Assembly: GCA_902798745.1 (NCBI GenBank)
Contig: CADBXM010000013.1
Location: forward strand, 1 to 43,127
DNA length: 43,127 bases
Source of the DNA: an uncultured Eubacteriales bacterium
GTDB lineage: Bacteria > Bacillota > Clostridia > Peptostreptococcales > Anaerovoracaceae
Direction: 5' to 3'
Shown: in pieces, positions 32,701 through 40,101 of the stretch
Numbering within the stretch: the first letter of the stretch is position 1
How the letters are laid out: each line of letters begins with the position of its first letter
The notes under the pieces: model-generated
What the model was told of the DNA's origin: nothing
Databases searched by the model: none
What the model saw: only the letters and a program-made list of their open reading frames with translations
Program-made: the position numbers and the translations under genes

Positions 32701-33528
32701 AGCTGGCACGCCACTGTATACAAGAGAAGCGAGCCAAAGGTTCTGATCCCTGTATTCCCCGGCACCAACTGCGAGTACGACAGCGCGCGTGCGGTGAGAG
32801 AAGCCGGCGCGAAGCCTGAGATAATGGTGATCAGAAACCGCACTTCCGACGATATACGTCGCTCGGTAGAGCAGTTCGCTGCAGCTCTTAAGGAATCGCA
32901 GGTAGTATTCATCCCGGGAGGATTCTCGGGAGGAGACGAGCCTGATGGTTCGGCCAAGTTCATCACTGCGTTCTTCCGCAACGCGGCGATAAGCGAGGGA
33001 GTCACAGAGCTCCTTGAGAAACAGGATGGACTGATGCTCGGTATCTGTAACGGATTCCAGGCGCTCGTCAAGCTGGGACTCGTGCCATACGGCAAGATAG
33101 TCGATACTGATGCCGACAGCCCTACACTGACATACAACACGCTCCACGCTCACCAGTCAAAGATAGTGAGAGTAAGAGTCGCTTCCAATAAATCTCCATG
33201 GCTCAGATACTGCAATGTCGGAGATATCTACTCGGCACCTGTATCCCACGGAGAGGGAAGGTTCATTGCGCCTGAGGAAACGCTGAAGAACCTCGCCAAG
33301 ATGGGCCAGATCGCGACACAGTATGTCGACCTCGAAGGCAACGCGACAGGAGACATCAGGTTCAACCCTAACGGCTCCATGCTGGCAGTCGAGGGCATCA
33401 CTTCGCCTGACGGCAGAGTGTTCGGAAAGATGGGACACGCCGAGAGAGTCGGAAAAGGTCTCTACAAGAACGTCGACGGCAATTATTTCATGAAGCTGTT
33501 TGAAAACGCGGTCGAATACTTCAAATAG
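29719..33528 (+). CDS. purL: Phosphoribosylformylglycinamidine (FGAM) synthase, large fused form
   Basis: 1,269 aa, the single-chain type that contains the PurS-like N-terminus, the two AIRS-like halves and a C-terminal class I glutaminase, so no separate purS/purQ is needed. Core motifs: YWSDHCRHTTFN, FKNETHNHPTEIEPFGGAAT, GGSTGRDGIGGATGSS, GAGGVSVAIGELADGLEIEL, GIGAIGGKDSMSGSFEDL. The glutaminase has PVFPGTNCEYDSARA, FIPGGFSGGDEP, the nucleophile C1110 in LGICNGFQALVKLG and the His-Glu pair H1177/E1179 in VSHGEGRF. Reaction: FGAR to FGAM with glutamine and ATP, step 4. SD AAAGGAG precedes ATG 29719. The intact glutaminase contrasts with the Cys-less PurF-like protein in the same cluster. 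Confidence 0.96.
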   Translation: MVYRVFVEKKEGQRAEAAALKNDARTQLGITRLEDVRIVNRYDVENIEEELFEDCVWKVFAEPQLDNVAGGIDELFPWDYAAMFGVEALPGQFDQRADSAEQCIQIISQGERPTVKFARIYLLYGELMPADIDAIKKYVINPVETREASLEMPESLQMEYEIPETVETLEGFTDMEPAAYKMCIDEMGLAMDEDDLGMCVEYFRDTEHRDPTITEIRMIDTYWSDHCRHTTFNTVIDSVTFEDPVLEKAYMDYLTVRKNLGRDKPVTLMDIATIAVKHLKRLGRLDKLDESEEINACTIKINVEVNGELEPWLLLFKNETHNHPTEIEPFGGAATCLGGCIRDPLSGRAYAYSAMRVTGAADPLQPVADTLPGKLPQRSIVTTAAKGYSSYGNQIGLATGIVDEIYHPGYAAKRMEVGAVMAAAPSVNVRRQRPEPGDVVMLLGGSTGRDGIGGATGSSKAHDSHSVETCGAEVQKGNPPEERKLQRLFRSGVATRMIKRCNDFGAGGVSVAIGELADGLEIELDNVPKKYEGLDGTELAISESQERMACVIAASNEELFVTLAAEENLQCVKVATVTAEPRLVMNWNGNKIVDISREFLDTNGADKHIDIAPEVPKDWNATSMYAESRSFTAAMRNLAQDLNICSKRGLSERFDSTIGAGTVLMPFGGKNQLTPIQAMVHKIPLEEGSTDDCSLMAFGYNPFISSASPYHGAYLAVIESVAKLIAAGAEFKDVYLSFQEYFESPRRDGKRWGKPLAALLGAFEAQMGLGIGAIGGKDSMSGSFEDLDVPPTLISFAVTMGKVPDIVSPEFKAAGHKVIWLKPYLQEEGEGAGEGLPDPVSLVRVWNKAYEFISSGKAVAAYTPGMGGVAEAIMKMSYGNGIGFKFMLDEAEEEEAQGKTYSANRIKTEALKDIFGYSYGSIILELAEDEEVGMRGMDVETLGYTSEEESIDFLNEKVSIGELLMLYEDKLESVFPNNADTKTTLMGNVSYAARSWHATVYKRSEPKVLIPVFPGTNCEYDSARAVREAGAKPEIMVIRNRTSDDIRRSVEQFAAALKESQVVFIPGGFSGGDEPDGSAKFITAFFRNAAISEGVTELLEKQDGLMLGICNGFQALVKLGLVPYGKIVDTDADSPTLTYNTLHAHQSKIVRVRVASNKSPWLRYCNVGDIYSAPVSHGEGRFIAPEETLKNLAKMGQIATQYVDLEGNATGDIRFNPNGSMLAVEGITSPDGRVFGKMGHAERVGKGLYKNVDGNYFMKLFENAVEYFK

Positions 33529-33573
33529 AAAACCGCTAAACAGCAATCAATTAAGAAAAGAATCACATATAAA

Positions 33574-34608
33574 ATGCAAAAAACAAGTATCACAAATCGT
33601 ATCATCTGGATCTTAGCAGCCTTTTTTCTCTGGTATTTGGTGGTTGCGGATACCGCGATGTACGGGTTTTATGAACTTATCAAACTGGTAATAAAAAACC
33701 CTTCCGACGGGCTTTCGTTCGTGCTGGATTACTACGCTCCGCTGTTCGCGAACTGTGTGATGTTCGTGATCATATGCGCGATCATCAAAAAGAACAGATT
33801 CCTGCTCGACATCGCGAAGCCGACAAGAGAAAGACGCAGCATCTCGCATCTAGGCATCGGCCTGCTGCTCGGATTCCTGACCAACTTCTTCTGCATCGTC
33901 TGCGCGCTGCTTCACGGAGACATAAAGCTGTCGTTTGGATTCTCAGCAAATCAGATACCGCTGATGTTGTTTGCGCTGTTATGCGTGTTCTTCCAGAGCG
34001 CTTCCGAGGAGCTCTGGTGCAGGGATTTCATGATGTACCGCATAAACGTGCACTATCCGCTCTGGGTCGGTATCGTCGTAAACGCAATAGCCTTCGGAGC
34101 CCTGCATAGTTTCAATGACGGGATCACAGCGCTTGCGATGGCAGACCTGATCATATGCGGGCTTGCGTACTCGCTGCTCTGCTGGTACACGGGTTCCATC
34201 TGGACATGCTTTGGCATCCACACCATGTGGAACTTCACACAGAACTTCATATTCGGACTGCCTAACAGCGGACTTGTCTCGGAATGCTCGATCTTCCACC
34301 TCGACGCCGCAAACGGCATGAGCAACCTGATATACAGCTATGAATTCGGAGTCGAGGGCGCTTTGCCGGCGGTCTTCATCGACCTGCTGATCGCAGTAGT
34401 GATACTCTATCTGGCGAAGAAGAACGGAAGGCTCAGTGAGCTCAAAGAGAGCCGGGAGTCCCGCGGGCTCGAACCTCCATATCAGCCATGGAAGCTGCGC
34501 AAACAAAAGAAGCAGGAGAGCCTTGAGGTCGAGCTTGAAGGCAATAAAGAAGACGATAAAGAAGATAATAAAGAGGGCGAAAAGTTCGTTGAATTCGATG
34601 CTGAATGA
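33574..34608 (+). CDS. CPBP family intramembrane glutamic endopeptidase (CAAX-like)
   Basis: 344 aa, about eight hydrophobic segments. The CPBP catalytic signature is complete: SASEELWCRDF gives E145-E146 and R150, FGALHSFN gives H178, GIHTMWNF gives H216 and N220. Such proteases cleave membrane substrates, and in Gram-positives many are tied to bacteriocin immunity or maturation; nothing here identifies a substrate. The last 60 residues are charged with a short acidic run (EGNKEDDKEDNKEGEK). It follows purL by 45 nt with no terminator, so read-through from the purine operon is likely. The rubredoxin promoter overlaps its 3' end. Confidence 0.88.
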   Translation: MQKTSITNRIIWILAAFFLWYLVVADTAMYGFYELIKLVIKNPSDGLSFVLDYYAPLFANCVMFVIICAIIKKNRFLLDIAKPTRERRSISHLGIGLLLGFLTNFFCIVCALLHGDIKLSFGFSANQIPLMLFALLCVFFQSASEELWCRDFMMYRINVHYPLWVGIVVNAIAFGALHSFNDGITALAMADLIICGLAYSLLCWYTGSIWTCFGIHTMWNFTQNFIFGLPNSGLVSECSIFHLDAANGMSNLIYSYEFGVEGALPAVFIDLLIAVVILYLAKKNGRLSELKESRESRGLEPPYQPWKLRKQKKQESLEVELEGNKEDDKEDNKEGEKFVEFDAE

Positions 34609-34617
34609 TTGTACAAT
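34589..34617 (+). promoter_or_regulatory. Predicted promoter of the rubredoxin gene
   Basis: TTGAAT (34589-34594), 17-nt spacer, TACAAT (34612-34617). The -35 lies inside the last codons of the CPBP gene. Leader about 60 nt with SD AGGAGG (34673-34678). Confidence 0.65.
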
Positions 34618-34685
34618 CTTCTCATGTAAGCATCGGTCAAACCGAGCGTTATAAAAACGAAAAACAGTAAACAGGAGGAAATAAC

Positions 34686-34844
34686 ATGGATAAATATGTA
34701 TGTGATGTTTGCGGTTACGTTTATGACCCTGAAGTCGGCGATCCTGATAACGGCGTAGAGCCTGGGACAGCATGGGAAGATGTTCCTGAAGATTGGGTAT
34801 GCCCACTCTGCAGCGTAGGCAAGGACAGCTTCAGCGCTGAATAG
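34686..34844 (+). CDS. Rubredoxin
   Basis: 52 aa, a short gene easily missed. [20 protein letters not shown] has the first CxxC pair (C6, C9) with the typical Tyr-Val-Tyr-Asp segment. [19 protein letters not shown] has the second pair (C39, C42). Four Cys ligate one iron. Rubredoxin is a small electron carrier, common in anaerobes for oxygen or peroxide detoxification and other redox reactions. It has its own promoter and terminator, so it is expressed as a single gene. ATG is 7 nt after AGGAGG. Length and both CxxC motifs fit the family very well. Confidence 0.97.
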   Translation: MDKYVCDVCGYVYDPEVGDPDNGVEPGTAWEDVPEDWVCPLCSVGKDSFSAE

Positions 34845-34870
34845 TAAGGCGGTCGTATAGACGAAAGCAG

Positions 34871-34894
34871 CCGGCCCGTGTGGGCCGGTTTTTT
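34871..34894 (+). terminator. Intrinsic terminator of the rubredoxin gene
   Basis: CCGGCCC (34871-34877) / GGGCCGG (34882-34888), loop GTGT, then TTTTTT (34889-34894). Confidence 0.92.
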
Positions 34895-34943
34895 GATGAA
34901 ATATTCATGATCAAATTTTCCTCTTAAATGTCATCTATGTTTA

Positions 34944-34972
34944 TTGAATTGTATATAGGCTAAGGATATAAT
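34944..34972 (+). promoter_or_regulatory. Predicted promoter for the coiled-coil protein and acyltransferase genes
   Basis: TTGAAT (34944-34949), 17-nt spacer, TATAAT (34967-34972). The leader of about 85 nt contains GTCATCAC (34984-34991) / GTGATGAC (35006-35013), an 8-bp hairpin. Confidence 0.72.
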
Positions 34973-35064
34973 CTGTGGGCATGGTCATCACGGCAGCAAA
35001 GTAAAGTGATGACGCGTACGATCAAGAACAGTCAAAGAATCAGGAAAGAGATCAACAGAGGATA

Positions 35065-35559
35065 ATGGAAGAAAAGAAGACAGAAGCTCCAAAGGCTGAA
35101 AATAAAAAGAAGAAAGGCGGCATAATAGCGCTCATCGTTGTAATAGCTATTGCAGCTTGCGCGATCGGCGGATGGCAGTATCATCAGAACAAGATCAAAG
35201 AGATGCAGGAAAAAGGCGTAGCCGATCTTAAAGCATCGATCGATCTCGATGCGTATAGAGAGGCCGAGCAGAAAGAAATAAACAGCATACTCGAAGATGG
35301 TGAAAAAGCCATCCTTGCCACTGAAGAACAGGCCGAAGTGGATAAGGTGATCGAGGAGGCCGCGGGTAAAGTGTCCAAGCTGAAGACAGACGCCCAGTAC
35401 ACTAAAGAAGAGGAAGAAGAAGCGGCCAGGCAGGCCGAGCTTGAACGTCAGCGTCAGGAAGAAGAAGCGGCAGCAGCTGCAGCGGCAGCGCAAAGGTCGG
35501 GCGGCGGATCTTCCGGAGGAGGCGGATGCGTAGGAGGAGGTTCCAGTGCCTTCTATTAA
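35065..35559 (+). CDS. Membrane-anchored coiled-coil protein with Gly/Cys-rich C-terminus, function unknown
   Basis: 164 aa, not recognised. A charged N-terminal segment (1-18) is followed by one hydrophobic helix (about 19-37), then a long charged helical region (about 40-132). It includes EQAEVDKVIEEAAGKVSKL, resembling helical FIVAR-like surface repeats, and an Ala/Glu/Gln run. The C-terminus switches to Gly and Ser and ends SGGGGCVGGGSSAFY, with a single Cys among glycines. The topology suggests a cytoplasmic N-terminus and external tail, or a small scaffold. The Gly codons near the end (GGAGGAGG) double as the SD of the overlapping acyltransferase gene. AGAGGA precedes the start. The overlap and shared promoter suggest a functional link with that acyltransferase. 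Confidence 0.65.
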   Translation: MEEKKTEAPKAENKKKKGGIIALIVVIAIAACAIGGWQYHQNKIKEMQEKGVADLKASIDLDAYREAEQKEINSILEDGEKAILATEEQAEVDKVIEEAAGKVSKLKTDAQYTKEEEEEAARQAELERQRQEEEAAAAAAAAQRSGGGSSGGGGCVGGGSSAFY

Positions 35560-36619
35560 AGACGGGAACCCGAAAGCCGATTTGGCAAATACATTGAGAG
35601 ACTCAAATCAATGGGTCTCTCAGTTTTCGTATATAAGGGTGATCGCCTGCATGGCGATAGTGCTTCTCCACAGCGTCAACGGCGCGAGAGTCTATCACGT
35701 CGATACCATATCCGCAGGGGAATCGGTCGCCGCATATACGGTATGCTCAGCGCTTATGTGGGCAGTGCCGTGCTTTCTGATGGTGAGCGGAGCTCTTCTG
35801 CTTGACCCCGCGAAAGAGATCACATGGGGCAAGATATTCAAAAAATACATTCGCCGCGTGTTCGTGGCTCTCGTGATATTCACAGCGATTTTCACTTTCA
35901 TCAGACACGATCCGCAGGGAGGCACGGGCCTCGTCTACGAATTCTTCACGGGCCTTGCCTTCAATCACTGCATGTCATATCTTTGGTATCTCTACCTGAT
36001 GATCGCCATTTATCTGATGCTTCCTTTGCTCAGAAAGGCAGCGGCTGCCATGAACGATACCGGGCTGTGGCTGCTTTCAGCGGCTCTTGTGATCATATCG
36101 ATCGTGCTGTACATATCGATCAATTCAGCGGGCGAATTGTCCACAGCGCTGATAGGCATCGGCTCATCGATTCAATTGCTGACAGGCTGCACTGCGTATG
36201 TCTTCATCGGGCGACTGATCTACCTGAAGAGATTTGACGCGCGTCTGTGCGCTGTCCTCCTTGTGATAACCACAGCGGGCCTCGCTATAGCCACATATAA
36301 GATGGGGCAGGTAGTAGGAGATCCGAGTTTCATCAGCATCTATTGCTCACCGCTCGTGGTGATCCAGGCGAGTTCGATCTATTCACTCCTGCTTGGGATC
36401 AGGCCTGAGGCCGGAGCATTCATAAAGAGCGCGGATAAATGCAGCTTTGGCATATACCTCGTACACATGATCTTTGTCAGACTCAGCATGTGTGAGCTCG
36501 GCTTGAACCCGTTCGACTATGGCCCATTTGGGTTCATACTGATGAGCGCGGTGTTCTTCTTCGCGGCATACGCTGTAACGTGGATCGTAAAAAAGATCAC
36601 TGGATCGGCGATACTTTGA
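35546..36619 (+). CDS. Membrane acyltransferase-3 family protein (surface polysaccharide O-acyltransferase, WecH-like)
   Basis: 357 aa, about ten hydrophobic segments. FSYIRVIACMAIVLLHSVNG carries the early Arg and His typical of the acyltransferase-3 family, followed by MWAVPCFLMVSGALLL, FKKYIRRVFVALVIFTAIF and SFGIYLVHMIFVRL near the end. The SGALLL form resembles the WecH-type group (COG3274 as I recall it). The likely role is O-acetylation of a surface polymer. The start is GTG 35546 with a strong AGGAGG (35535-35540) 5 nt upstream; it overlaps the previous gene by 14 nt. The frame is continuous, and no downstream start fits as well. Confidence 0.8.
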   Translation: MPSIKDGNPKADLANTLRDSNQWVSQFSYIRVIACMAIVLLHSVNGARVYHVDTISAGESVAAYTVCSALMWAVPCFLMVSGALLLDPAKEITWGKIFKKYIRRVFVALVIFTAIFTFIRHDPQGGTGLVYEFFTGLAFNHCMSYLWYLYLMIAIYLMLPLLRKAAAAMNDTGLWLLSAALVIISIVLYISINSAGELSTALIGIGSSIQLLTGCTAYVFIGRLIYLKRFDARLCAVLLVITTAGLAIATYKMGQVVGDPSFISIYCSPLVVIQASSIYSLLLGIRPEAGAFIKSADKCSFGIYLVHMIFVRLSMCELGLNPFDYGPFGFILMSAVFFFAAYAVTWIVKKITGSAIL

Positions 36620-36653
36620 CTTGCTAAAAAAACAGGTTTGCAAAGCAATAAAA

Positions 36654-36682
36654 TTGTAAACCTTCCAACAATCATCTATAAT
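36654..36682 (+). promoter_or_regulatory. Predicted promoter for the transglutaminase-like secreted protein gene
   Basis: TTGTAA (36654-36659), 17-nt spacer, TATAAT (36677-36682). Start expected near 36689, about 78 nt before ATG 36767. Confidence 0.68.
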
Positions 36683-36766
36683 TAAGAGCCGACTGTGAAC
36701 GCACTTAAAGCATCTTTCGGCGGCAATAAGGATCCAATGAAAGGACAATTAAAGAAAGGCGTATTG

Positions 36767-37729
36767 ATGAAGAGATTTTCGATTATTCTTATACTGACAA
36801 TGATGATGAGCTGTCTGCCGGCATTCGCGTTCGCGGCGGATAACGAAGGCACCGTACAGAACGTTGGCGGCAAGCTTGTCTTCTTCGACGTGAACGGAGT
36901 GCAGGACATGTCCACCGGTTGGAAACGCACTCCAGACGGCACTTACTACAGCAACGGCAAAAAACTCGTGACATCGCCAACGAAGATCAAAAGCACCAGG
37001 CTGATCAAACAACCTGTCACGTATTACTGGAACAAGAAGACCCATGAGTGGGTGAGCCACGAGATCAAGACCGACATTACCACAGACAGAGAAGTAACAG
37101 TAAAAGTACCGGGCACATATTTATATATGTTCGGTAAAGACGGAAAGCTGATCACCAAGAAAGGCGTTTTCAAATACAAAAAGAATGAGTACTGCGGTTT
37201 CGGCGATGGAGCTCTGCAGACCGGTTGGGTAGCCATCGGAAATAAGGCGATGTTTTTCAAAGAGAAAAACGGCCGCATGGCAAAGAACACCAAAGTAGGG
37301 TATCTTAAAATACCGAAAAGCGGCAGACTGGGTAAGGCCTATGCTCTTGGTATAAGAATGCTCGACAACACCAAATGGACGCTCAGACAGGCATATAAGA
37401 ATTCCTATCAGCTCAAATACAAGGGCAGATGGTATCGCGCCAAAGACGCTGAGACCTACGCGATACGCGGATTCACAAAAGGCTATGGAAACTGCTACGT
37501 GATGGCGTCAACATTCTATATCCAGGCAAAACTGCTCGGATACAACGTCCATCAGGTGCACGGCAAGGTCGCCGGCATCTGGCCGCACTCCTGGACAGTC
37601 ATAAGGCAGAACGGAAGGGAATGGGTCTACGATCCGAATTTCAGGAACGAGACAGGGCGTAACGGATGGAAGATCTGGTACGGCAAGAAAGGAACCTGGA
37701 GATACACAGGTTACAGCAAGATGAACTGA
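36767..37729 (+). CDS. Secreted transglutaminase-like protein
   Basis: 320 aa from ATG 36767 (AAAGG 7 nt upstream), which begins a clean signal peptide MKRFSIILILTMMMSCLPAF AFAA. The frame extends to 36695 but without benefit to the signal. The middle (about 30-190) has aromatic/Gly repeat-like blocks (STGWKRTPDGTYYSNGKKL, LQTGWVAIGNKAMFFKEKNG), similar to cell-wall-binding repeats. The C-terminal part has a transglutaminase/papain-like triad: C243 in KGYGNCYVMAST, H274 in WPHSWTVI, D289 in WVYDPNF. Such domains in secreted proteins are peptidases or cross-linking enzymes; the substrate is unknown. It shares the Cys-His arrangement with the protein at 41696-42724, where Asp is replaced. Confidence 0.75.
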   Translation: MKRFSIILILTMMMSCLPAFAFAADNEGTVQNVGGKLVFFDVNGVQDMSTGWKRTPDGTYYSNGKKLVTSPTKIKSTRLIKQPVTYYWNKKTHEWVSHEIKTDITTDREVTVKVPGTYLYMFGKDGKLITKKGVFKYKKNEYCGFGDGALQTGWVAIGNKAMFFKEKNGRMAKNTKVGYLKIPKSGRLGKAYALGIRMLDNTKWTLRQAYKNSYQLKYKGRWYRAKDAETYAIRGFTKGYGNCYVMASTFYIQAKLLGYNVHQVHGKVAGIWPHSWTVIRQNGREWVYDPNFRNETGRNGWKIWYGKKGTWRYTGYSKMN

Positions 37730-37732
37730 TAG

Positions 37733-37807
37733 AGGCCAATTGATCGGAATAAGCTCGTAGATGTGGAAGATAAAGTTTATACAAGAGATTTATTCAGAAG
37801 AGACTAG
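37733..37807 (+). pseudogene. Decayed 3' end of a second HTH-sugar-dehydrogenase-like gene
   Basis: The frame reads RPIDRNKLVDVEDKVYTRDL then FRRD and a stop at 37805-37807. It corresponds to the end of the dehydrogenase encoded at 40143-41627 (DRDDLGDVEAKVYTRDL then FREN). DNA similarity is clear (TATACAAGAGAT is shared). A stop (37730-37732) precedes it and nothing upstream matches the rest of the gene. It is probably a remnant of a lost paralogue or of recombination. Confidence 0.75.
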
Positions 37808-37819
37808 ATGAATTGATTG

Positions 37820-37843
37820 CAGCCAGCTGGAAACAGTTGGCTG
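37820..37843 (+). other. Hairpin with GAAA tetraloop before the DUF1653 gene
   Basis: CAGCCAGCTG (37820-37829) / CAGTTGGCTG (37834-37843), ten pairs including one G-T, closed by GAAA. No T-run follows. It lies 17 nt before ATG 37861 and could affect translation of the short gene or mark the end of the remnant. Confidence 0.55.
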
Positions 37844-37860
37844 TAGTAATATGTAACAAC

Positions 37861-38136
37861 ATGGCAACAAAAGACAACATGCATCAGATCCAATATGAAG
37901 AGTCTGTAAAGACAATACTCCCGGGGAAATATCAGCATTATAAAGGAAACTATTATGAAGTGCTGTTTATTGCCCGGCACTCAGAGACCACTGAGCCGAT
38001 GGTTGTTTATCGCGCGCTTTATGGTGATGGCGACGTGTGGGTAAGGCCGGCGTATATGTGGAATGAGACGGTTGAATACGGCGGTAAGACTGTATTGAGA
38101 TTCAGGAGAGTTGGCAGCGATGAAGAGGGCAAGTGA
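37861..38136 (+). CDS. DUF1653 domain protein
   Basis: 91 aa from ATG 37861; 37879 is an alternative ATG. The open frame continues upstream through the GAAA hairpin, but that part has no start with an SD. The core PGKYQHYKGNYYEVLFIARH followed by SETTEPMVVYRALYGDGDVW and VRPAYMW is the DUF1653 signature. Family members are small cytoplasmic proteins of unknown function. No SD is visible near either start. The stop TGA abuts the stop of the convergent gene in TGATCA (38134-38139). Confidence 0.8.
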   Translation: MATKDNMHQIQYEESVKTILPGKYQHYKGNYYEVLFIARHSETTEPMVVYRALYGDGDVWVRPAYMWNETVEYGGKTVLRFRRVGSDEEGK

Positions 38137-38556
38137 TCAGTCTTCGGGCGACCACGATTCCTGTAGCGGTTCTATATTCAGGATGCCGGGGACTTTCACG
38201 ACTACCTGATACTTATCCTCATAGACGATCTCGCCCGGGGTGTTGGTATAGACCAGAAAATACGGATGCTCGTATTTCTCAAGCAGCCATAGAGCGGGCC
38301 TGATCATCTTCATCATTTCTTCCGAGTTCTCGGTCTTAAAGAAGCAAACTACTTTTTCGTTGTTCTTGCACTGCGGCGGATAAGGCAGCACATCTGCAAA
38401 CCAGGCGTCGATCTCTTTAAAGAGGTCGGCGTCTTCTTCGTCCATTACATCATTCTGCACCAGCTGCCAGCACATGCTGAATACGCCCTTTGCGTACATG
38501 GTGTTCTCGGCCAGCTCTAGGCCCTGTATGCGTAAATACTTATATCTGCTTTCCAT
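38137..38556 (-). CDS. Conserved hypothetical protein, function not recognised
   Basis: 139 aa from the ATG at 38556 (MESRYKYLRIQGLELAENT). The frame continues 53 codons upstream but through promoter-like sequence with no good start; AAGGGATG lies about 11 nt before the chosen ATG. No family is recognised. The composition is that of a soluble globular protein: helices around YAKGVFSMCWQLVQNDVMDE and SEEMMKMIRPALWLLEKYEH, then strands YFLVYTNTPGEIVYEDKYQV and VVKVPGILN. There is no signal peptide or membrane segment. Convergent with the DUF1653 gene with no space between stops. Confidence 0.6.
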   Translation of the reverse strand: MESRYKYLRIQGLELAENTMYAKGVFSMCWQLVQNDVMDEEDADLFKEIDAWFADVLPYPPQCKNNEKVVCFFKTENSEEMMKMIRPALWLLEKYEHPYFLVYTNTPGEIVYEDKYQVVVKVPGILNIEPLQESWSPED

Positions 38557-38588
38557 TTTCAGACACCATCCCTTGTAATGCTGCTTTA

Positions 38589-38617
38589 ATAATACTATTC
38601 GCAAGGCTGTTGAGCAA
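38589..38617 (-). promoter_or_regulatory. Predicted promoter for the 38556-38137 gene
   Basis: On the minus strand: TTGCTC (38617-38612), 17-nt spacer, TATTAT (38594-38589), about 33 nt before the start ATG. Confidence 0.5.
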
Positions 38618-38661
38618 TAAAAGCGCAGGTTTAGGCAAAGGCACTTTTTTCCGACAAATAG

Positions 38662-38670
38662 TGGTACAAT
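38662..38670 (+). promoter_or_regulatory. Extended -10 promoter for the alcohol dehydrogenase gene
   Basis: TGGTACAAT (TGnTACAAT) at 38662-38670. There is no convincing -35. It is 50 nt before ATG 38720 and divergent from the minus-strand promoter nearby. Confidence 0.5.
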
Positions 38671-38719
38671 GTTGGAGTACGCTGTTATAAGCTGCACAGC
38701 GGGAAAGAGTAACACAACT

Positions 38720-39931
38720 ATGAAGATACCTGACTTTTATGATATATACTGCAACACATTCCAGCTTGCCATAAAGCTAGCGAATTATGTGGTCAACTAC
38801 CGCATGCCCGAATACATCTTCGGCAAGGGCTCCCTCGACAGGCTTCCGCAATTGCTTAAGGACAAGGAGGCGGGCAAGGTGCTCTTCGTTACTGATCCGG
38901 GACTCGTGAAGCTCGGCATGGCGAAGCGCGTCGAAGATTCGATGAGAAAGGGAGGCGTGGAATTCGTGACTTTCTCGTCAGTGGAGCAGAATCCTACGAG
39001 CGACAATGTTGAAGAGGGGTTCAGGATCTTCAGGGAGAACGGCTGCAATTCGATAGTAGCGCTTGGCGGCGGATCACCGATGGACTGCTCAAAGGGCATC
39101 TGTGCCAAGGCTGCTCATCCACGGAGGAAGATCAGTCAGATGCAGGGGCTTCTGAGAGTGCACTGGAAAGTGCCTAAGCTCTTTGCCATCCCTACCATGG
39201 CGGGCACCGGCTCGGAGACCACCTTCGCGGCTGTGATAACCGATTCGAAGACCAGGCACAAAGCGCCTATAAACGATTTCGTACTTATCCCGCGTTACGC
39301 GGTGCTCGACCCTGAAATGACAGTCGGCATCCCGCCGGCCCTTACAGCGGCAACAGGCATGGACGCCCTGTCTCACGCGGTCGAGTCATATACGAATCAC
39401 AAGTACAACACGAGGTTTGAAGACCTGCTCGCGATAAATGCCGTGAGGCTCATATACGACAACCTTTATAAAGCATATCTTGACGGCTCTGACATCACGG
39501 CAAGAGAAAATCTCCAGATCGCGGCTCTGTACGCAGGCAGGGCCTTCACCAGAGGAGGCGTCGGATACGTGCACGCTATTGGCCACACTCTCGGCGGATT
39601 GTACGGAGTTCATCACGGGAAGGCCATGGCCATATTGCTGCCTCATGTGATGAGTGCGTTCGGCCCGGCGGCCCACAAAAGACTCGCGGAACTCGCGAAT
39701 GCCTGCGGGATCAAAGGGAGCAGCGACGCCGAAAAGGCAGAAGCCTTTATCTCGTGGATAGAGGATATGAAGCGCAAGATGGATATCCCCGAATACCTCG
39801 ACATGATAAAAGACAAAGACGTCGACCAGATAATCAGATGGGCGATGAAAGAGGCAAATCCGCTGTATCCGACCCCGGTGCTATGGCGCTATGATGACTT
39901 CAGGGATTTCATCGAATCAGTGAGAGTATAG
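38720..39931 (+). CDS. Iron-containing alcohol dehydrogenase
   Basis: 403 aa from ATG 38720; the longer frame to 38669 would begin inside the -10 sequence. Fe-ADH family features: SIVALGGGSPMDCSKGICAK (nucleotide-binding Gly run), AIPTMAGTGSETTFAAVITD, PALTAATGMDALSHAVESYT with the Asp and first His metal ligands, and GYVHAIGHTLGGLYGVHHGK with the other two His ligands. These NAD(P)-dependent enzymes interconvert alcohols and aldehydes or ketones in fermentation; exact substrate unknown. Transcribed alone, ending at the terminator 39983-40011. Confidence 0.92.
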   Translation: MKIPDFYDIYCNTFQLAIKLANYVVNYRMPEYIFGKGSLDRLPQLLKDKEAGKVLFVTDPGLVKLGMAKRVEDSMRKGGVEFVTFSSVEQNPTSDNVEEGFRIFRENGCNSIVALGGGSPMDCSKGICAKAAHPRRKISQMQGLLRVHWKVPKLFAIPTMAGTGSETTFAAVITDSKTRHKAPINDFVLIPRYAVLDPEMTVGIPPALTAATGMDALSHAVESYTNHKYNTRFEDLLAINAVRLIYDNLYKAYLDGSDITARENLQIAALYAGRAFTRGGVGYVHAIGHTLGGLYGVHHGKAMAILLPHVMSAFGPAAHKRLAELANACGIKGSSDAEKAEAFISWIEDMKRKMDIPEYLDMIKDKDVDQIIRWAMKEANPLYPTPVLWRYDDFRDFIESVRV

Positions 39932-39982
39932 AAAGAATAAACTGAGTAGCTGATCACATTTTTGCATAATGTTATTAATAAT

Positions 39983-40011
39983 AACAGTCGATGCTCTATC
40001 GGCTGTTTTTT
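39983..40011 (+). terminator. Intrinsic terminator of the alcohol dehydrogenase gene
   Basis: AACAGTCGAT (39983-39992) / ATCGGCTGTT (39998-40007) with one T-G pair, loop GCTCT, T-run to 40011. Confidence 0.88.
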
Positions 40012-40036
40012 ACATTGAGAATTAATTTTCGGATGG

Positions 40037-40065
40037 TTGACAACTGAATATTGGGCCGATAGACT
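40037..40065 (+). promoter_or_regulatory. Predicted promoter of the HTH-sugar-dehydrogenase gene
   Basis: Perfect TTGACA (40037-40042), 17-nt spacer, TAGACT (40060-40065). Start expected near 40072. Confidence 0.68.
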
Positions 40066-40101
40066 TTTAGTGATAAAGCAGACATTTCAAGGGGTCTGCG
40101 A

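Noticed and set aside
37813-37860. 16-codon N-terminal extension of the DUF1653 protein
   Set aside because: It begins at TTG and reads through the GAAA-tetraloop hairpin; the domain is complete without it.
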